From an uncultured Sulfitobacter sp. (GTDB lineage: Bacteria > Pseudomonadota > Alphaproteobacteria > Rhodobacterales > Rhodobacteraceae): a stretch of 38,758 nt of DNA. Both the position numbers and the translations under genes were made by a program. The DNA lies in NCBI GenBank assembly GCA_937138475.1, contig CAKZPD010000026.1, forward strand, positions 1 through 38,758. The letters are read 5' to 3'. Positions 24,803-34,391 of the stretch are shown here, piece by piece (position 1 is the stretch's first letter; every line of letters starts with the position of its first letter). The notes beneath the pieces are model-generated. The model searched no databases. It was not told the DNA's origin and saw only the letters and a list, made by a program, of their open reading frames with translations.

Positions 24803-25323
24803 TTGGTCTCCGGCAGTCTGGGGCATTCTTCGCCCACAATGGTCCCGTCATAGGCTTTGTCGCCACAATCGTTCAGGTCATGCCACACAAAGCCGCGCCC
24901 CTGTGCGTCGATGGCGACAATGCGATCAACACCAAAGGCAATGTTCTTTTCCCCCAGATACGCCGTTGCCGCGCCGCTTTGCAGGGCCTGTGTCAGGGCC
25001 GGCGCATCAAAGCAATCGAACCATTTTGGCGCCAACCGTGGCAACGCCTCGGCACGGGTTTCAAAGCGTCCGGCCAGATCCGTCGCCGCTTGGGCCAGGG
25101 TGAAACAGGCCCGGAACCGGATCGGCGAGCTGTGCGCATCAATGGCCTGCACCTCGGTGACGGCCAAGACCTGCGGGGCACCCCCATCCAGCGGGGTCAA
25201 GCGGATCACCACCTGCTCTGCCGGGACCGCGCGGTAATACCCATAGACCTGAAGATAATAAAGCCCGCCCCCCGCAATCACCGCACAGAGCAAAATTCCA
25301 AGGCCTGCGATCCGCCCCATCAT
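24799..25323 (-). CDS. Small membrane-anchored protein between glyQ and glyS (DUF6446-like)
   Basis: A 174-residue protein with one N-terminal membrane helix (about 4-24, [21 protein letters not shown]) and a periplasmic-type soluble domain with three or four cysteines (FRACF, WFDCFD, NDCGD, EECPRL). The domain order suggests a disulphide-stabilised secreted domain. It overlaps glyQ upstream (ATGA at 25320-25323) and glyS downstream (ATGA at 24799-24802), so the three are translated as a unit. I believe this corresponds to a Rhodobacterales family of unknown function (DUF6446), recalled from the same position in relatives and not checked. I can give no function; a role in glycyl-tRNA synthesis is unlikely given the membrane anchor. 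Confidence 0.8.
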   Translation of the reverse strand: MMGRIAGLGILLCAVIAGGGLYYLQVYGYYRAVPAEQVVIRLTPLDGGAPQVLAVTEVQAIDAHSSPIRFRACFTLAQAATDLAGRFETRAEALPRLAPKWFDCFDAPALTQALQSGAATAYLGEKNIAFGVDRIVAIDAQGRGFVWHDLNDCGDKAYDGTIVGEECPRLPETK

Positions 25324-26261
25324 GCGACAGCATCCGGTTGCCAGCCTGCGGCGCGGGTTTGCACAAAGGCATCGGCGCATTGTTTGGCCAAGGCCCGCAC
25401 GCGGCCGATATAGGCCTGACGCTCGGTCACGGAAATCACCCCGCGCGCGTCCAAAAGGTTAAAGATATGGCTGGCTTTGATACATTGATCATAGGCCGGA
25501 TGCGCCATGACGATGCGTTTCCCGGTCTTGGGGTCGTCATGATCGACCGCCAGGATCGCAAGGCATTCGGCCTCGGCCTCTTCAAAGTGGCGCAGCAGCA
25601 CATCGGTATTGGCCACATCGAAATTCCAGCGCGCGTATTCTTCTTCGGTTTGTTTGAACACATCGCCATAGCGCAGCGGGATCGGCGCAGACGGATCGTT
25701 GAACGGCATATCCATCACATGATCCACACCCAGCACATACATCGCCAAACGCTCAAGCCCATAGGTCAGCTCGCCTGATACAGGGGTGCAATCATGGCCG
25801 CCGACCTGCTGAAAATAGGTGAACTGGCTGACCTCCATTCCGTCGCACCAGACCTCCCAGCCCAGGCCCCAGGCGCCCAGGGTCGGGCTTTCCCAATCGT
25901 CTTCGACGAACCGGATGTCATGCAGCGCCATATCGACGCCGATCGCCTCAAGCGACCCCAGATAAAGCGCCTGCAAATCAGGGGGGCTGGGTTTGATCAA
26001 CACTTGGTACTGATAATAATGCTGCAAGCGGTTCGGGTTTTCGCCATAGCGCCCATCGGTGGGCCGCCGCGATGGCTGCACATAGGCCGCCGCCCAGGGC
26101 TGGCTGCCAAGGCTGCGCAGCGTGGTCGCCGGGTGAAAGGTGCCCGCGCCGACTTCCATGTCATAAGGTTGCAAGATGGCACAGCCGTGCTTGGCCCAAT
26201 AGGCTTGCAAACGCAAAATAATTTCCTGAAAGGAACGCGGTGTTGTCACTGTGTCAGCCAT
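25320..26261 (-). CDS. glyQ: Glycine--tRNA ligase, alpha subunit
   Basis: GlyQ is the catalytic class II subunit of alpha2beta2 glycyl-tRNA synthetase. The 313-residue product has the family start [20 protein letters not shown], then [16 protein letters not shown], motif 2-like region [41 protein letters not shown] and the C-terminal [22 protein letters not shown] 26261 (MADTVTTP) was chosen; the longer frame to 26327 lacks similarity. It is the first gene of glyQ-small gene-glyS, with 4-base overlaps, and is divergent from a secreted pseudo-protease gene across 157 bases. Confidence 0.97.
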   Translation of the reverse strand: MADTVTTPRSFQEIILRLQAYWAKHGCAILQPYDMEVGAGTFHPATTLRSLGSQPWAAAYVQPSRRPTDGRYGENPNRLQHYYQYQVLIKPSPPDLQALYLGSLEAIGVDMALHDIRFVEDDWESPTLGAWGLGWEVWCDGMEVSQFTYFQQVGGHDCTPVSGELTYGLERLAMYVLGVDHVMDMPFNDPSAPIPLRYGDVFKQTEEEYARWNFDVANTDVLLRHFEEAEAECLAILAVDHDDPKTGKRIVMAHPAYDQCIKASHIFNLLDARGVISVTERQAYIGRVRALAKQCADAFVQTRAAGWQPDAVA

Positions 26262-26418
26262 GCCAGATACCTGTGGGAATGCGGGTGCGCCTTTCCTATG
26301 CGCCGCGCGGTGCAGGGTCAATTGCATCTGCTTGGTTAATTTAACAGTTTGCAGGATGGCGCCGGGCCAAAAACAATGCTTATTTGGGGCAAGGTTTATT
26401 TCAAAAGGCTTGGTTTGA

Positions 26419-28263
26419 ATGACGCGCTTGTTTTTGTTTGTGGCAATTGTTTTCCTTATGACGATGGCGGGGCCTTGGGCCGGACCACGCAGCGCACAGG
26501 CCCAATCGCTGCGCGGGGTATGGGTTCAGATCGAAGCCCAGCCCGATTTGAAAACCGCGGTGGGCCGTGCTGCGGATTACGCACAGACCCTGCCGGATGT
26601 GGCGGGGTTTTCGCTGGGCAATGGCTGGTTTGGTATTGCTCTGGGGCCCTATTCGGCGGCGGATGCCGAAACCGTTCTGCAAAGTTATCGCCGGCAGGGG
26701 GACATCCCGCGCGACAGCTATATCGTGTTTGGCGCGGCCTTTGAACGCCAGTTCTGGCCCCAAGGCGTTGACCTGTTTGACATTGGCACGCTGGATCTGC
26801 CGGCACCGCCCGCCGCTGCCGCGCCCCAAGCCCCTTCCGACGCCGCGCAGGCGGCGGCCCCCACCCTTGCACCGCAGCCCGCGCCCGAAACGCAAAACCC
26901 CCAGCCGGCCACAACCGAGCACGACCCGGCCCAGGAAGACCGCGAAACCCCCGCCATGGCCCGCAACAGCGAAGCAGCCCTGAGCGCCGCCCAGAAAATG
27001 GCCTTGCAACGGGCGCTGCAATGGGCCGGGGTCTATGCGTCCGCCATTGATGGCGCCTTTGGGCGCGGCACCCGCGCCGCCATGGCCGATTGGCAGGCCG
27101 CACAGGGGTTTGACGTCACCGGCATTTTGACAACCCACCAGCGCGCCTTGCTGATGCAAGATTACAATGCGGTGTTGTCGGGGCTGGATGTGGCCGTGGT
27201 GCGTGACACCGCCGCCGGGATTGAGCTTGCCCTGCCCACGGCCGTGTTGAAGTTTGACCGCTATGCGCCGCCGCTGGCCCATTACAATGGCGACACCCCC
27301 GACCGGATGGCCTTTCTGATCAGCCAATCGGGTGATCGCGCATCCCTGACCAGCCTTTATGAGACCCTGCAAACCCTTGCGGTTGTTCCGCTGGATGGCG
27401 CGCGGGCCATCGACGGGACAAGCTTTCGCATTACCGGGCAAAACAGCCGGATCACCACACAGATTCAGGCCACGCTGACAGACGGCCAGATCAAGGGGTT
27501 TGCCCTGATCTGGCCGACAAATGATCCCACGCGCCGCGCGCGGCTTTGGTCCGAGATGCAGCGCAGCTTTCGCAGTATCGGGCCAGCGCTTGACCCCGCC
27601 CTGGCGGCAGGGTCCGCGCCCAATATCGACTTGATTTCAGGGTTGGATATCCGCCGTCCCAAGCGCAGCCTGTCGGGCTTTTATGTCGATGGGCGCGGCA
27701 CGGCGTTGACGCTGGCTTCGGGGGTCGAAGGCTGCACCCGCATCACATTGGACGACAACGCCCAAGCCCGAATACTGTGGCAAGATCGCCGGGATGACAT
27801 CGCGGTTCTGGTCCCGCAGGATGATCTGGCGCCTTTGGACCATGCCCGGTTTTCCAAAGTGTTGCCCGGAATACGCGCGCCCATCGCCTATGGCGGCTTT
27901 TCCTATGGGGGCGCCCTTGACGGCCCGTCCGTCACCTTTGGCACCCTTGAGGACGTCAAAGACCTGGATGGCACCCCAGGCCAGTTGCGCCTGGGCGCGC
28001 AGGCAACGCCGCAAGACGTTGGCGGGCCGGTGCTTGATCCCGCCGGACAGGTGATCGCCATGCTGCTGCCGCGCCCGGTCGGCGGCGCGCAATTGCCGCC
28101 CCAGGTCCAGTTCGCCCGCCCCGCCGATCGCCTGATCAGCAGCCTGGCCCTGTCAGGCGTTGCGGCGCAAACCACCGGCGCGTCCGCCGCCGCCCCCCTC
28201 CCCCCCGAGGACATCACCCGCCGCGCCGCGCAGATCACCGCCCTGGTGCAATGTTGGGATTGA
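26419..28263 (+). CDS. Secreted protein with peptidoglycan-binding and degenerate trypsin-like domains
   Basis: A 614-residue exported protein. Residues 1-29 are a signal peptide ending AQA. Next come a SPOR-like segment (about 32-115, [16 protein letters not shown] ... ALGPYS), a Pro/Ala-rich linker (about 125-185), and a peptidoglycan-binding type 1 domain (about 190-250, [17 protein letters not shown]). A middle domain of unknown type (250-395) follows, then a trypsin-like domain (about 410-580). In the last, the His segment is ASGV (433-436), the Asp is kept (D460 in RDDIAVL), and the Ser segment is DVGGPV with V534 where serine should be. The protease is therefore probably inactive. RBS AAAAGG is 10 bases before ATG 26419. 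It probably sits in the periplasm, tied to the wall. Divergent from glyQ. Confidence 0.82.
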   Translation: MTRLFLFVAIVFLMTMAGPWAGPRSAQAQSLRGVWVQIEAQPDLKTAVGRAADYAQTLPDVAGFSLGNGWFGIALGPYSAADAETVLQSYRRQGDIPRDSYIVFGAAFERQFWPQGVDLFDIGTLDLPAPPAAAAPQAPSDAAQAAAPTLAPQPAPETQNPQPATTEHDPAQEDRETPAMARNSEAALSAAQKMALQRALQWAGVYASAIDGAFGRGTRAAMADWQAAQGFDVTGILTTHQRALLMQDYNAVLSGLDVAVVRDTAAGIELALPTAVLKFDRYAPPLAHYNGDTPDRMAFLISQSGDRASLTSLYETLQTLAVVPLDGARAIDGTSFRITGQNSRITTQIQATLTDGQIKGFALIWPTNDPTRRARLWSEMQRSFRSIGPALDPALAAGSAPNIDLISGLDIRRPKRSLSGFYVDGRGTALTLASGVEGCTRITLDDNAQARILWQDRRDDIAVLVPQDDLAPLDHARFSKVLPGIRAPIAYGGFSYGGALDGPSVTFGTLEDVKDLDGTPGQLRLGAQATPQDVGGPVLDPAGQVIAMLLPRPVGGAQLPPQVQFARPADRLISSLALSGVAAQTTGASAAAPLPPEDITRRAAQITALVQCWD

Positions 28264-28309
28264 TCGGCTGATCGGGTAAACCACCCCGGCAGGCCGCGAT
28301 TGCAACGCA

Positions 28310-28324
28310 GGCTGCGGCACAGCC
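28310..28324. other. Small hairpin between convergent genes
   Basis: GGCTG-CGGCA-CAGCC is a 5-bp stem with no T-run, ending just before the stop codon of the ThDP enzyme. A weak bidirectional 3' end is possible. Confidence 0.25.
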
Positions 28325-28325
28325 G

Positions 28326-29918
28326 CTAGGCGACGATCTCTGGCGTGACGCGTATCAGCGTCGGCCCGTCTTGGTCAAAGGCGGTTGTCACGGCGCGCTG
28401 CAATTCCGCCAGCGTCTTTGGCGCCGCACTATGCGCCCCAAAGGCCTGTGCCAAAAGGCCAAAATCGGGATTGCGCGCGATCACGGCGTTGGGCGCAATT
28501 TGCCCGCGCACCATGCTGTCTTCGATCTCGCCCAATTTACCATTGTCCCACAGCAAGATTGGCAAGCTCAGCCCCAGTTCAACCGCGACGCCCAGCTCGG
28601 CCATGGTATAGTGAAAGCCATAATCGCCAATGATCGCCAGCGTCGGCAGCCCGCGCCGCGCCACGGCCCCACCGATGGCCGCAGGCACCGCATAGCCAAG
28701 CGTCCCAAATCCAAAGGGGTGATGCCAATGCCCCGGACGATCCATCGGCCATACTTCTTTCGCCACATAGGCAAATTGGGTCATGTCGGAAAAGATCATC
28801 GTCTCAGGCGGAACCACACCTTGCAAGGCGGCACAGATAGAGGAAATGCCGGGCCGTTCGGCATCGACCTCGGCCGCCCATTGCGCGCGCTGGCGGGCGA
28901 CTTTTTCAGGCTGCCATCCGCCGGTGTGGGCAGGCCGATCATCCGGCAGCGCGGCGCGAAAGGCGCTCAGCCATTCTGCGGCATCGGCCAGACACAGCTG
29001 ATCGCCCGGCGCCGCACGGGCCAGAACCTCGGGGTCTATGTTGACATGAATCGCCGGCACACGATGGCCCAGATGGTCGCGCCACAAATCGACCTGGGCC
29101 AAATCGGTGCCAACCAAAATCACCGCATCAGCGGTGGCGATCACATCGGCGCTGCTGGGCCGGGCCAGCGCGGCGCCAAAATGCAACGGATCGTCCTGTG
29201 CACAAATCCCACGCCCGGCATAGGTGGTAAAGGACGCAGCCCCCAGCGCCCGCACCGCGGCGCGGGCCTGATCGGCCGCCCCTGCCGCGCCGCAGCCAAA
29301 GACAAACAATGGCCGGCGCGCCTGGGCCACCTGCGCCGCAGCCGCCGCCGCCCCCGCCGCACCGGCACGTTTTGCCGCTGGCAAGGCGGCCGGCGGCGCA
29401 TCGGCCGCCGCCTCAAGCGCGGCGATGGGCACCTGGATATGTTTGCTGCGCGGGCGGGCCACGGCAAATTCCGTCAACGCCCGATCCACCAAAGCATAAG
29501 CAGCAGCGGCGCCCTGCGCCTGATATGACCAATCACAAACCGATGCCCCCGCCCCGGCTTGGTCCTTCATCTGATGCAATTGCCCACGCTGGGCCGCCAC
29601 ATCGTCCAGACAACTGGAAATGACCAGCAGCGGCACCGAATCGGAATAGGCCTGCCCCATCGGCGTCAGCGCATTGCACAGCCCCGGCCCGGTGATCACA
29701 TAGGCCACCCCCGGCCGCCCCGTCGCCCGTGCATACCCATCGGCCATAAAGCCTGCGCCCTGTTCGTGACGGGCCAAAACATGGATCAACCCCGCCTCTT
29801 CGATACCGCGATACATCTCTTGATTGTGCACCCCCGGAATCCCGAAAATCACATCGACACCCCGCGCTTTCAGCATATGGGACAACTGCGCGCCCAATGG
29901 GCGGATCTGATCAGACAT
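28326..29918 (-). CDS. Thiamine-diphosphate enzyme, acetolactate synthase-like (5-guanidino-2-oxopentanoate decarboxylase type)
   Basis: A 530-residue ThDP enzyme with the three usual domains: N-terminal pyrimidine-binding domain (about 5-170) with the catalytic glutamate E52 in RHEQGAGFMADGYAR, a central domain (about 190-320), and a C-terminal pyrophosphate-binding domain with GDYGFHYTMAELGVAVEL and WDNGKLGEI as the metal/diphosphate motif. The GIPGVHNQEMYRG and GDYGF..MAELG features fit the group annotated as 5-guanidino-2-oxopentanoate decarboxylase (arginine transaminase pathway), but other 2-oxoacid decarboxylases cannot be excluded. Residues about 180-200 are an alanine-rich linker. 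Its ATG shares one base with the trkH stop codon (TGATG), so it is translated after trkH, an odd pair. Confidence 0.82.
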   Translation of the reverse strand: MSDQIRPLGAQLSHMLKARGVDVIFGIPGVHNQEMYRGIEEAGLIHVLARHEQGAGFMADGYARATGRPGVAYVITGPGLCNALTPMGQAYSDSVPLLVISSCLDDVAAQRGQLHQMKDQAGAGASVCDWSYQAQGAAAAYALVDRALTEFAVARPRSKHIQVPIAALEAAADAPPAALPAAKRAGAAGAAAAAAQVAQARRPLFVFGCGAAGAADQARAAVRALGAASFTTYAGRGICAQDDPLHFGAALARPSSADVIATADAVILVGTDLAQVDLWRDHLGHRVPAIHVNIDPEVLARAAPGDQLCLADAAEWLSAFRAALPDDRPAHTGGWQPEKVARQRAQWAAEVDAERPGISSICAALQGVVPPETMIFSDMTQFAYVAKEVWPMDRPGHWHHPFGFGTLGYAVPAAIGGAVARRGLPTLAIIGDYGFHYTMAELGVAVELGLSLPILLWDNGKLGEIEDSMVRGQIAPNAVIARNPDFGLLAQAFGAHSAAPKTLAELQRAVTTAFDQDGPTLIRVTPEIVA

Positions 29919-31366
29919 CAGGCTCTCCAGAAATTGAGGGTAAACATCACATAAACCGACAAGATCTCAAGCCGGCCAATCAACATCGCAAAAGCCAGAA
30001 GCCACTTGGCCGTATCATTCAGCCCACCGAAATGCCCCGCCGGGCCGATCTGATCGCCCAACCCCGGCCCCACATTGGCCAGCGCCGTCGCCGCCCCCGA
30101 CACCGAGGTGATGAAATCCAGCCCCGTCAGGCTAAGCGCGACGGCAAACAGCCCCAAAGACACGATAAAAAACATGAAAAACGCCATGACCGAGCTCAGC
30201 ACATCATCCGTCACCGCCCGCTTGTTATAGCGGGGCACAAACACCCCGCTGGGCGCGCGGATTTTCTGAACCTGCATCCGCACCGAGGCAAACAACAGCT
30301 GATAGCGAAAAATCTTGACCGAACACGCGGTTGATCCAGCACAGCCGCCAATCAGACCGATAAAGAAGAAAATCGAAATCAGGAACGGCCCCCAGGACAT
30401 ATAATCGACACTGGCATAACCCGTGCCGCTGATGATCGAGGTAATGTTGAACAATGCCTCGCGCAGGGCCTGTTCCCAATGATGGGGAAAGACATGGGTC
30501 AAGGTCACACCCGTCACCCCGACCAAGACCACAACGGTGGCCAGAAACGCCCGCACCTGGCTGTCTTGCCACAGCGCCAGCGGATTGCCATTCACAAGCT
30601 GGACAAAACGCACAAACGGCAGCGCCGCCAAGATCATAAACAGGCTTGCCGCATATTCCATAACCCCCGAATACGCCCCGAACGACGCATCCGAGGTCGA
30701 AAACCCCCCGGTCGACACAGTGGTCAGCGCATGAACCACCGCCTCGAACATCGGCATCCCCAACACGGCATAGCTGGACATGCAAATAACGGTAAGCCCC
30801 AGATATATGGCCGAAATCTGCCCGGCGATCTGGGTGGCACGCGGCAGGATCTTCCCAAGGGTGTCAAAGGCCTCTGTCTTGAATATCTGCATCCCCCCAA
30901 CCCGCAGCTCAGGCAGGAAAACCATCGCAACCACGATAATCCCGATCCCGCCAAGCCATTGCAGAATGCCGCGCCACAACAGCAAGCCGCGCGGCAATGT
31001 CTCAAGCCCTGAAAACACCGTCGACCCGGTGGTGGTCAGGCCCGACATCGCTTCAAAGAACGCATCGACAAACCGCGCCTCGGTGCCGCCAAACACAAAG
31101 GGCAGCGCCCCGAAAATCGGCAACGCCACCCAAACCACTGTGGTCAACAAAAAGGTCTGCTGAATCGACAACCCCTCGCGCACCCCATTGGCGCAGGCCA
31201 AGGCAATCAATCCGCCGGACAAGGCCGTGATCAACGCCGATTCGGCGAACACCGGCCAATGGCCATTGCCCTCGGCGATATCGACCAGCATCGGCAGCAC
31301 CATCGCCGCCCCAAGAACGGCGACAAGCAACCCGATTACATATCCAACTGGCCGAACGTCTATCAT
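29918..31366 (-). CDS. trkH: TrkH family potassium uptake protein
   Basis: TrkH is the channel-like membrane subunit of the Trk potassium uptake system, working with the cytoplasmic NAD-binding TrkA. The 482-residue protein has about ten hydrophobic segments in four M-P-M repeats, each with a filter segment centred on glycine: LTTTGSTVF, VSTGGFSTSD, SGTGYASVD and GGCAGSTACS. ATG 31366 (MIDVRPVGYV) was chosen; an in-frame GTG at 31375 is possible, and neither has a strong ribosome site. trkA is not in the window. The stop codon overlaps the start of the ThDP enzyme (TGATG). Confidence 0.93.
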   Translation of the reverse strand: MIDVRPVGYVIGLLVAVLGAAMVLPMLVDIAEGNGHWPVFAESALITALSGGLIALACANGVREGLSIQQTFLLTTVVWVALPIFGALPFVFGGTEARFVDAFFEAMSGLTTTGSTVFSGLETLPRGLLLWRGILQWLGGIGIIVVAMVFLPELRVGGMQIFKTEAFDTLGKILPRATQIAGQISAIYLGLTVICMSSYAVLGMPMFEAVVHALTTVSTGGFSTSDASFGAYSGVMEYAASLFMILAALPFVRFVQLVNGNPLALWQDSQVRAFLATVVVLVGVTGVTLTHVFPHHWEQALREALFNITSIISGTGYASVDYMSWGPFLISIFFFIGLIGGCAGSTACSVKIFRYQLLFASVRMQVQKIRAPSGVFVPRYNKRAVTDDVLSSVMAFFMFFIVSLGLFAVALSLTGLDFITSVSGAATALANVGPGLGDQIGPAGHFGGLNDTAKWLLAFAMLIGRLEILSVYVMFTLNFWRA

Positions 31367-31448
31367 GCGCGCCACCGTTGGCGCGCAATGCCCCCCCTGT
31401 CAAGAGAGCGCCAGCCCCCGCCGCGCGGCAACACGCGCCGGCCCGGCC

Positions 31449-31715
31449 TCAAAGATAGAAAACATCCCGAAACACATGCATCACGATCTCATCGCGCTTG
31501 AGCCCGCGCTTGGCCAGCTCCGCATCGCTCAGCGCCTGCAAAGCCTGGGCGCTGCGCACCCGCGCCGCACCTGATCCATGCTCCATCATCCACTCCAAAC
31601 CGCGCTCGATCCGCGCCAGAAGCCGGGCGCCCAGCCCGTGAAATCCCAGGGAAAATGCTGCAGGTGCATCAGTGTGTTGAATAGCCACAATAGCCTCACT
31701 TATCTTCAAGTTCAT
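31449..31715 (-). CDS. Short DUF1127-like protein
   Basis: An 88-residue protein. The C-terminal half (RSAQALQALSDAELAKRGLK, then RDEIVMHVFRD) follows the DUF1127 pattern, an arginine-rich helix pair with LSDxELxDxGLxRxxI. DUF1127 proteins in alphaproteobacteria are small and abundant; some bind RNA and affect phosphate and carbon metabolism. The first 30 residues are not typical. The start at 31715 has no clear ribosome site, so the N-terminus is uncertain. It lies 82 bases upstream of trkH on the same strand; folE2 and copy C of the dispersed element are on its other side. Confidence 0.72.
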   Translation of the reverse strand: MNLKISEAIVAIQHTDAPAAFSLGFHGLGARLLARIERGLEWMMEHGSGAARVRSAQALQALSDAELAKRGLKRDEIVMHVFRDVFYL

Positions 31716-31829
31716 GTTGATAAAGACTATAAATTGATCCCACCACCACGACCACCAACACTATTGCATAGCCGCCTGCCGGTTTTCGCCGCACCGCGGC
31801 AACGCCTCGGCCCCAAGGAACGCCGCGCC

Positions 31830-31862
31830 CTTCTTTTGTTCTTAAATATCCCCGCCGGAGGC
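31830..31862 (-). repeat. Dispersed intergenic element, copy C
   Basis: 33 bases identical to copies A and B. On the minus strand it starts 25 bases past the folE2 stop codon, and reads GGAGCCTCCGGCGGGG followed by ATATTTAAGAAC. It lies between folE2 and the DUF1127-like gene. Confidence 0.85.
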
Positions 31863-31886
31863 TCCGCCCCTGACCGCCTCTGCCGC

Positions 31887-32993
31887 CTATCCGGTATGGA
31901 ACAAGCTGGCAAACAGGCGGGGGTCCAGACTTTGCGCCGCAAAGGTCTCCCCTTCGATCAGAATACTGACGGCATCATGGCTGTGCAGGCTTTCTTGATG
32001 GCTGGCAATCACCCGGAAATCCCCAATCCGCGCCTCGGCCTGAAGCTGCGCACAAAACAGCCGCGCTGCGTCCTCGACAAAGATCGGATTGGCGGCATTC
32101 AGCTCTGCAAAGGCCTGCTCATCCTCGCGCTTGACCATCACCTGGGTTTCGGTGGGCACAGCGCGGCGACAGGCCTCGATCAGATCCTCGAACCACAGAC
32201 AGCCGGCGTCTTGGTCCAGCTCAACCGACAACCGCGCAACCGATCGCTGTGAATGCGGCGTTGCCAATTGGCCGCGCGTGGCGCGCGCATGTTCCGACAG
32301 CTCCAGCGAACAGGGGCAGGTCGAAGAATACACATAATCAAGGTGAATGATTTTCTTGCGCACCCCGGCTTGCTCAACCAGCTCAAGCGCGATGTCATAA
32401 TACTGAAATCCGATCAAGCCCGACCGCAGGCTTTGCACCTGCATGGGAAAGCTGAACCGCATCTGAATCCGCGCATCAAAGGCCCCCAGATCCGCCTTGT
32501 AATCCTCAAGCGCCGCTTCGATCACGTCAAAACTGAAGGTGCTGCTGGCATGTTTGTAAAAACTGCGCATGATCCGCGACATGTTGATGCCTTTTTTATC
32601 GGCATCAAGGCTGACCGACCCCGTGACCGAAGTCTCAAGCACAAGATCCCCCGCATCGCGGCTGCGAAACCGCAGCGGCAGGCGGAAATTTGAAATCCCC
32701 ACATGCTGAATCTGCTGCCGCGCCCCTTTGATCAGGCTGGACGGGCCGTTTTGCAGATCCGGCAGGCTGCCGCGATAGGCCGCATCGACCGTGAAATCCT
32801 GTGGATAGTCGCGCGACAGATCGGGATAGCCCCCAACCGGGTCGGCGCCGGGCAACAGGCGCGCCACAGCGGGATCAAGCTCGGCGATCTGCGTCGATGT
32901 CGCGGTCTTGGCCCAGGCCCGCAGCACCTCAAGCGCCGCCTGCGCCTGATCGGTATCGGGCACAGCATCAAAAAGCGGTCGTTGGATATTCAT
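31887..32993 (-). CDS. folE2: GTP cyclohydrolase FolE2 (type IB)
   Basis: FolE2 makes dihydroneopterin triphosphate from GTP, the first step of folate synthesis, and is unrelated in sequence to the zinc enzyme FolE. The 368-residue protein has the family marks: VGISNFRLPLRFRSRD, VTGSVSLDADKKGINMSRI, the active-site cysteine region STCPCSLELSEHARATRGQ with HSQRSVARLSVEL, and the C-terminal SHQESLHSHDAVS. ATG 32993 has AAAGGA upstream. No Zur-type palindrome is visible in front of it, so it may be the housekeeping enzyme; folB and folP lie 14 kb away on the same strand. Copy C of the dispersed element follows the stop codon. Confidence 0.95.
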   Translation of the reverse strand: MNIQRPLFDAVPDTDQAQAALEVLRAWAKTATSTQIAELDPAVARLLPGADPVGGYPDLSRDYPQDFTVDAAYRGSLPDLQNGPSSLIKGARQQIQHVGISNFRLPLRFRSRDAGDLVLETSVTGSVSLDADKKGINMSRIMRSFYKHASSTFSFDVIEAALEDYKADLGAFDARIQMRFSFPMQVQSLRSGLIGFQYYDIALELVEQAGVRKKIIHLDYVYSSTCPCSLELSEHARATRGQLATPHSQRSVARLSVELDQDAGCLWFEDLIEACRRAVPTETQVMVKREDEQAFAELNAANPIFVEDAARLFCAQLQAEARIGDFRVIASHQESLHSHDAVSILIEGETFAAQSLDPRLFASLFHTG

Positions 32994-33038
32994 CAGCTTA
33001 TCCTTTGCGGCAGTCCAAAGCGGGCACATCCCCGCCTG

Positions 33039-33067
33039 TGCATACCCTAATACGCCGCCCAGTCCAA
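33039..33067 (-). promoter_or_regulatory. Candidate promoter of folE2
   Basis: On the minus strand TTGGAC (33062-33067) and TATGCA (33039-33044) are separated by 17 bases and lie about 45 bases before the folE2 start codon. Agreement with the sigma-70 consensus is moderate. Confidence 0.3.
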
Positions 33068-33121
33068 ATCAGATCACTCTTTTCAGACAGCTGCGCCTTT
33101 CACTGCGACATTCAGGCCGTC

Positions 33122-34315
33122 TCAGGCCTGATCAAGCGCCCCCAACAGATCAGCGATCAGGTCGCGCTCATCCTCAAGGCCAACGCTGATACGGATCAAC
33201 CCGTCACTGATGCCAAGGCGGTCTTTTTGCTCTTGCGGCAAGCGCTGGTGGGTTGTGGTCGCCGGATGGGTCAAAATGGTCTTTGCATCACCAAGGTTGT
33301 TCGAAATCACCCCGACTGTGATGGCATTCAGCACCCGAAACGCCGCGTCCTTGCCGCCCCGCACGTCGATGCTCAGCACGGTGCCGCCCTGCCCCATCTG
33401 GTCTGCGACCAATTTATGCTGCGGATGGCTTTCATGACCGGGATAGATCACCCGCGCCAGTTTGTCATGCCCGACCAGGGCCTGCGCCAGCGCTGCGGCG
33501 CTCTGGGCCTGCGCCCGCACCCGCAGGTCCAGCGTCTCAAGCCCCTTGAGCATCACCCAGGCGGTGAACGGGCTCATCGAGCCACCCGTGTGTTTCATAT
33601 ATGGCTCAAGCGTTTTGCGGATAAACTCGCGCCGCCCCAGCACCACACCACCCAGCGCCCGGCCCTGTCCATCAATATGCTTGGTCGCCGAATACACCAC
33701 CACATCGGCGCCCTGGGCGATTGCATTGGAAAAGACCGGCGTTGCAAAGACATTATCCACCACGACCAGGGCGCCCACCTCATGGGCCAACGCGCTGACC
33801 GCAGCAATATCGACCACCTGCAAGGTCGGGTTGGAAACCGATTCAAAGAACACCGCCTTGGTGCCCGGCCCAATGGCCTGCTGCCATTGCTCTAGGTCGG
33901 TCCCATCGACAAAGGTCACCTCGACCCCATAGCGGGCCAACACCTCTTCGAGGATATACAGACACGATCCAAACAGCGCCCGCGCCGAAACGACGTGATC
34001 GCCGGCCCGCAGCATGGACACAAGCGCCCCATTGACCGCCGCCATCCCGGATGCGGTGGCAAAGGCGTCTTCGGCCCCCTCCAGGGCCGCGATACGTTCT
34101 TCGAACATGGCAACCGTTGGATTGCCATAACGCGCATAGATAAATTCATCCGGGCCCGCTTCCAAAAAGCGCGCCTCGGCGGCTTCGGCGCTGTCATATA
34201 CAAAGCCTTGCGTCATAAAGATGGCTTCGCTGACTTCCCCATATTGGCTACGCCGGGTTCCGGCATGAACGGCACGGGTGCGTGGTTTGGCAGTGCGAAG
34301 CTGATCGCTGTTCAT
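33122..34315 (-). CDS. metZ: O-succinylhomoserine sulfhydrylase
   Basis: MetZ makes homocysteine from O-succinylhomoserine and sulfide, a direct route to methionine common in alphaproteobacteria. The 397-residue protein is of the Cys/Met metabolism PLP family: YARYGNPTVAMFEERIAALEGAE, SGMAAVNGALVSMLRAGDHV, the PLP-contact VVDNVFATP and the Schiff-base lysine K212 in YSATKHIDGQGR. SVGLEDERDLIADL ends the fold. Family members overlap in sequence (MetB, MetC, MetY); the SAM-II leader and the alphaproteobacterial context favour MetZ. ATG 34315 (MNSDQLRT) has GGAAAGG upstream. It is monocistronic and preceded by a SAM-II riboswitch. Confidence 0.92.
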   Translation of the reverse strand: MNSDQLRTAKPRTRAVHAGTRRSQYGEVSEAIFMTQGFVYDSAEAAEARFLEAGPDEFIYARYGNPTVAMFEERIAALEGAEDAFATASGMAAVNGALVSMLRAGDHVVSARALFGSCLYILEEVLARYGVEVTFVDGTDLEQWQQAIGPGTKAVFFESVSNPTLQVVDIAAVSALAHEVGALVVVDNVFATPVFSNAIAQGADVVVYSATKHIDGQGRALGGVVLGRREFIRKTLEPYMKHTGGSMSPFTAWVMLKGLETLDLRVRAQAQSAAALAQALVGHDKLARVIYPGHESHPQHKLVADQMGQGGTVLSIDVRGGKDAAFRVLNAITVGVISNNLGDAKTILTHPATTTHQRLPQEQKDRLGISDGLIRISVGLEDERDLIADLLGALDQA

Positions 34316-34391
34316 CGTCTTAGACCTTTCCGTCCTATCTCGGACATAAAACCCCGTCGCGGTCAGACGCACCGGGTGGCCCGGTCGATGA

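Noticed and set aside
26333..26345. GTTAATTTAAC upstream of the pseudo-protease gene as a CtrA site
   Set aside because: The spacing between TTAA halves is 1 base, not 7.
28371..29528. 385-codon plus-strand open frame opposite the ThDP enzyme
   Set aside because: Antisense shadow; the opposite strand carries all ThDP enzyme motifs.
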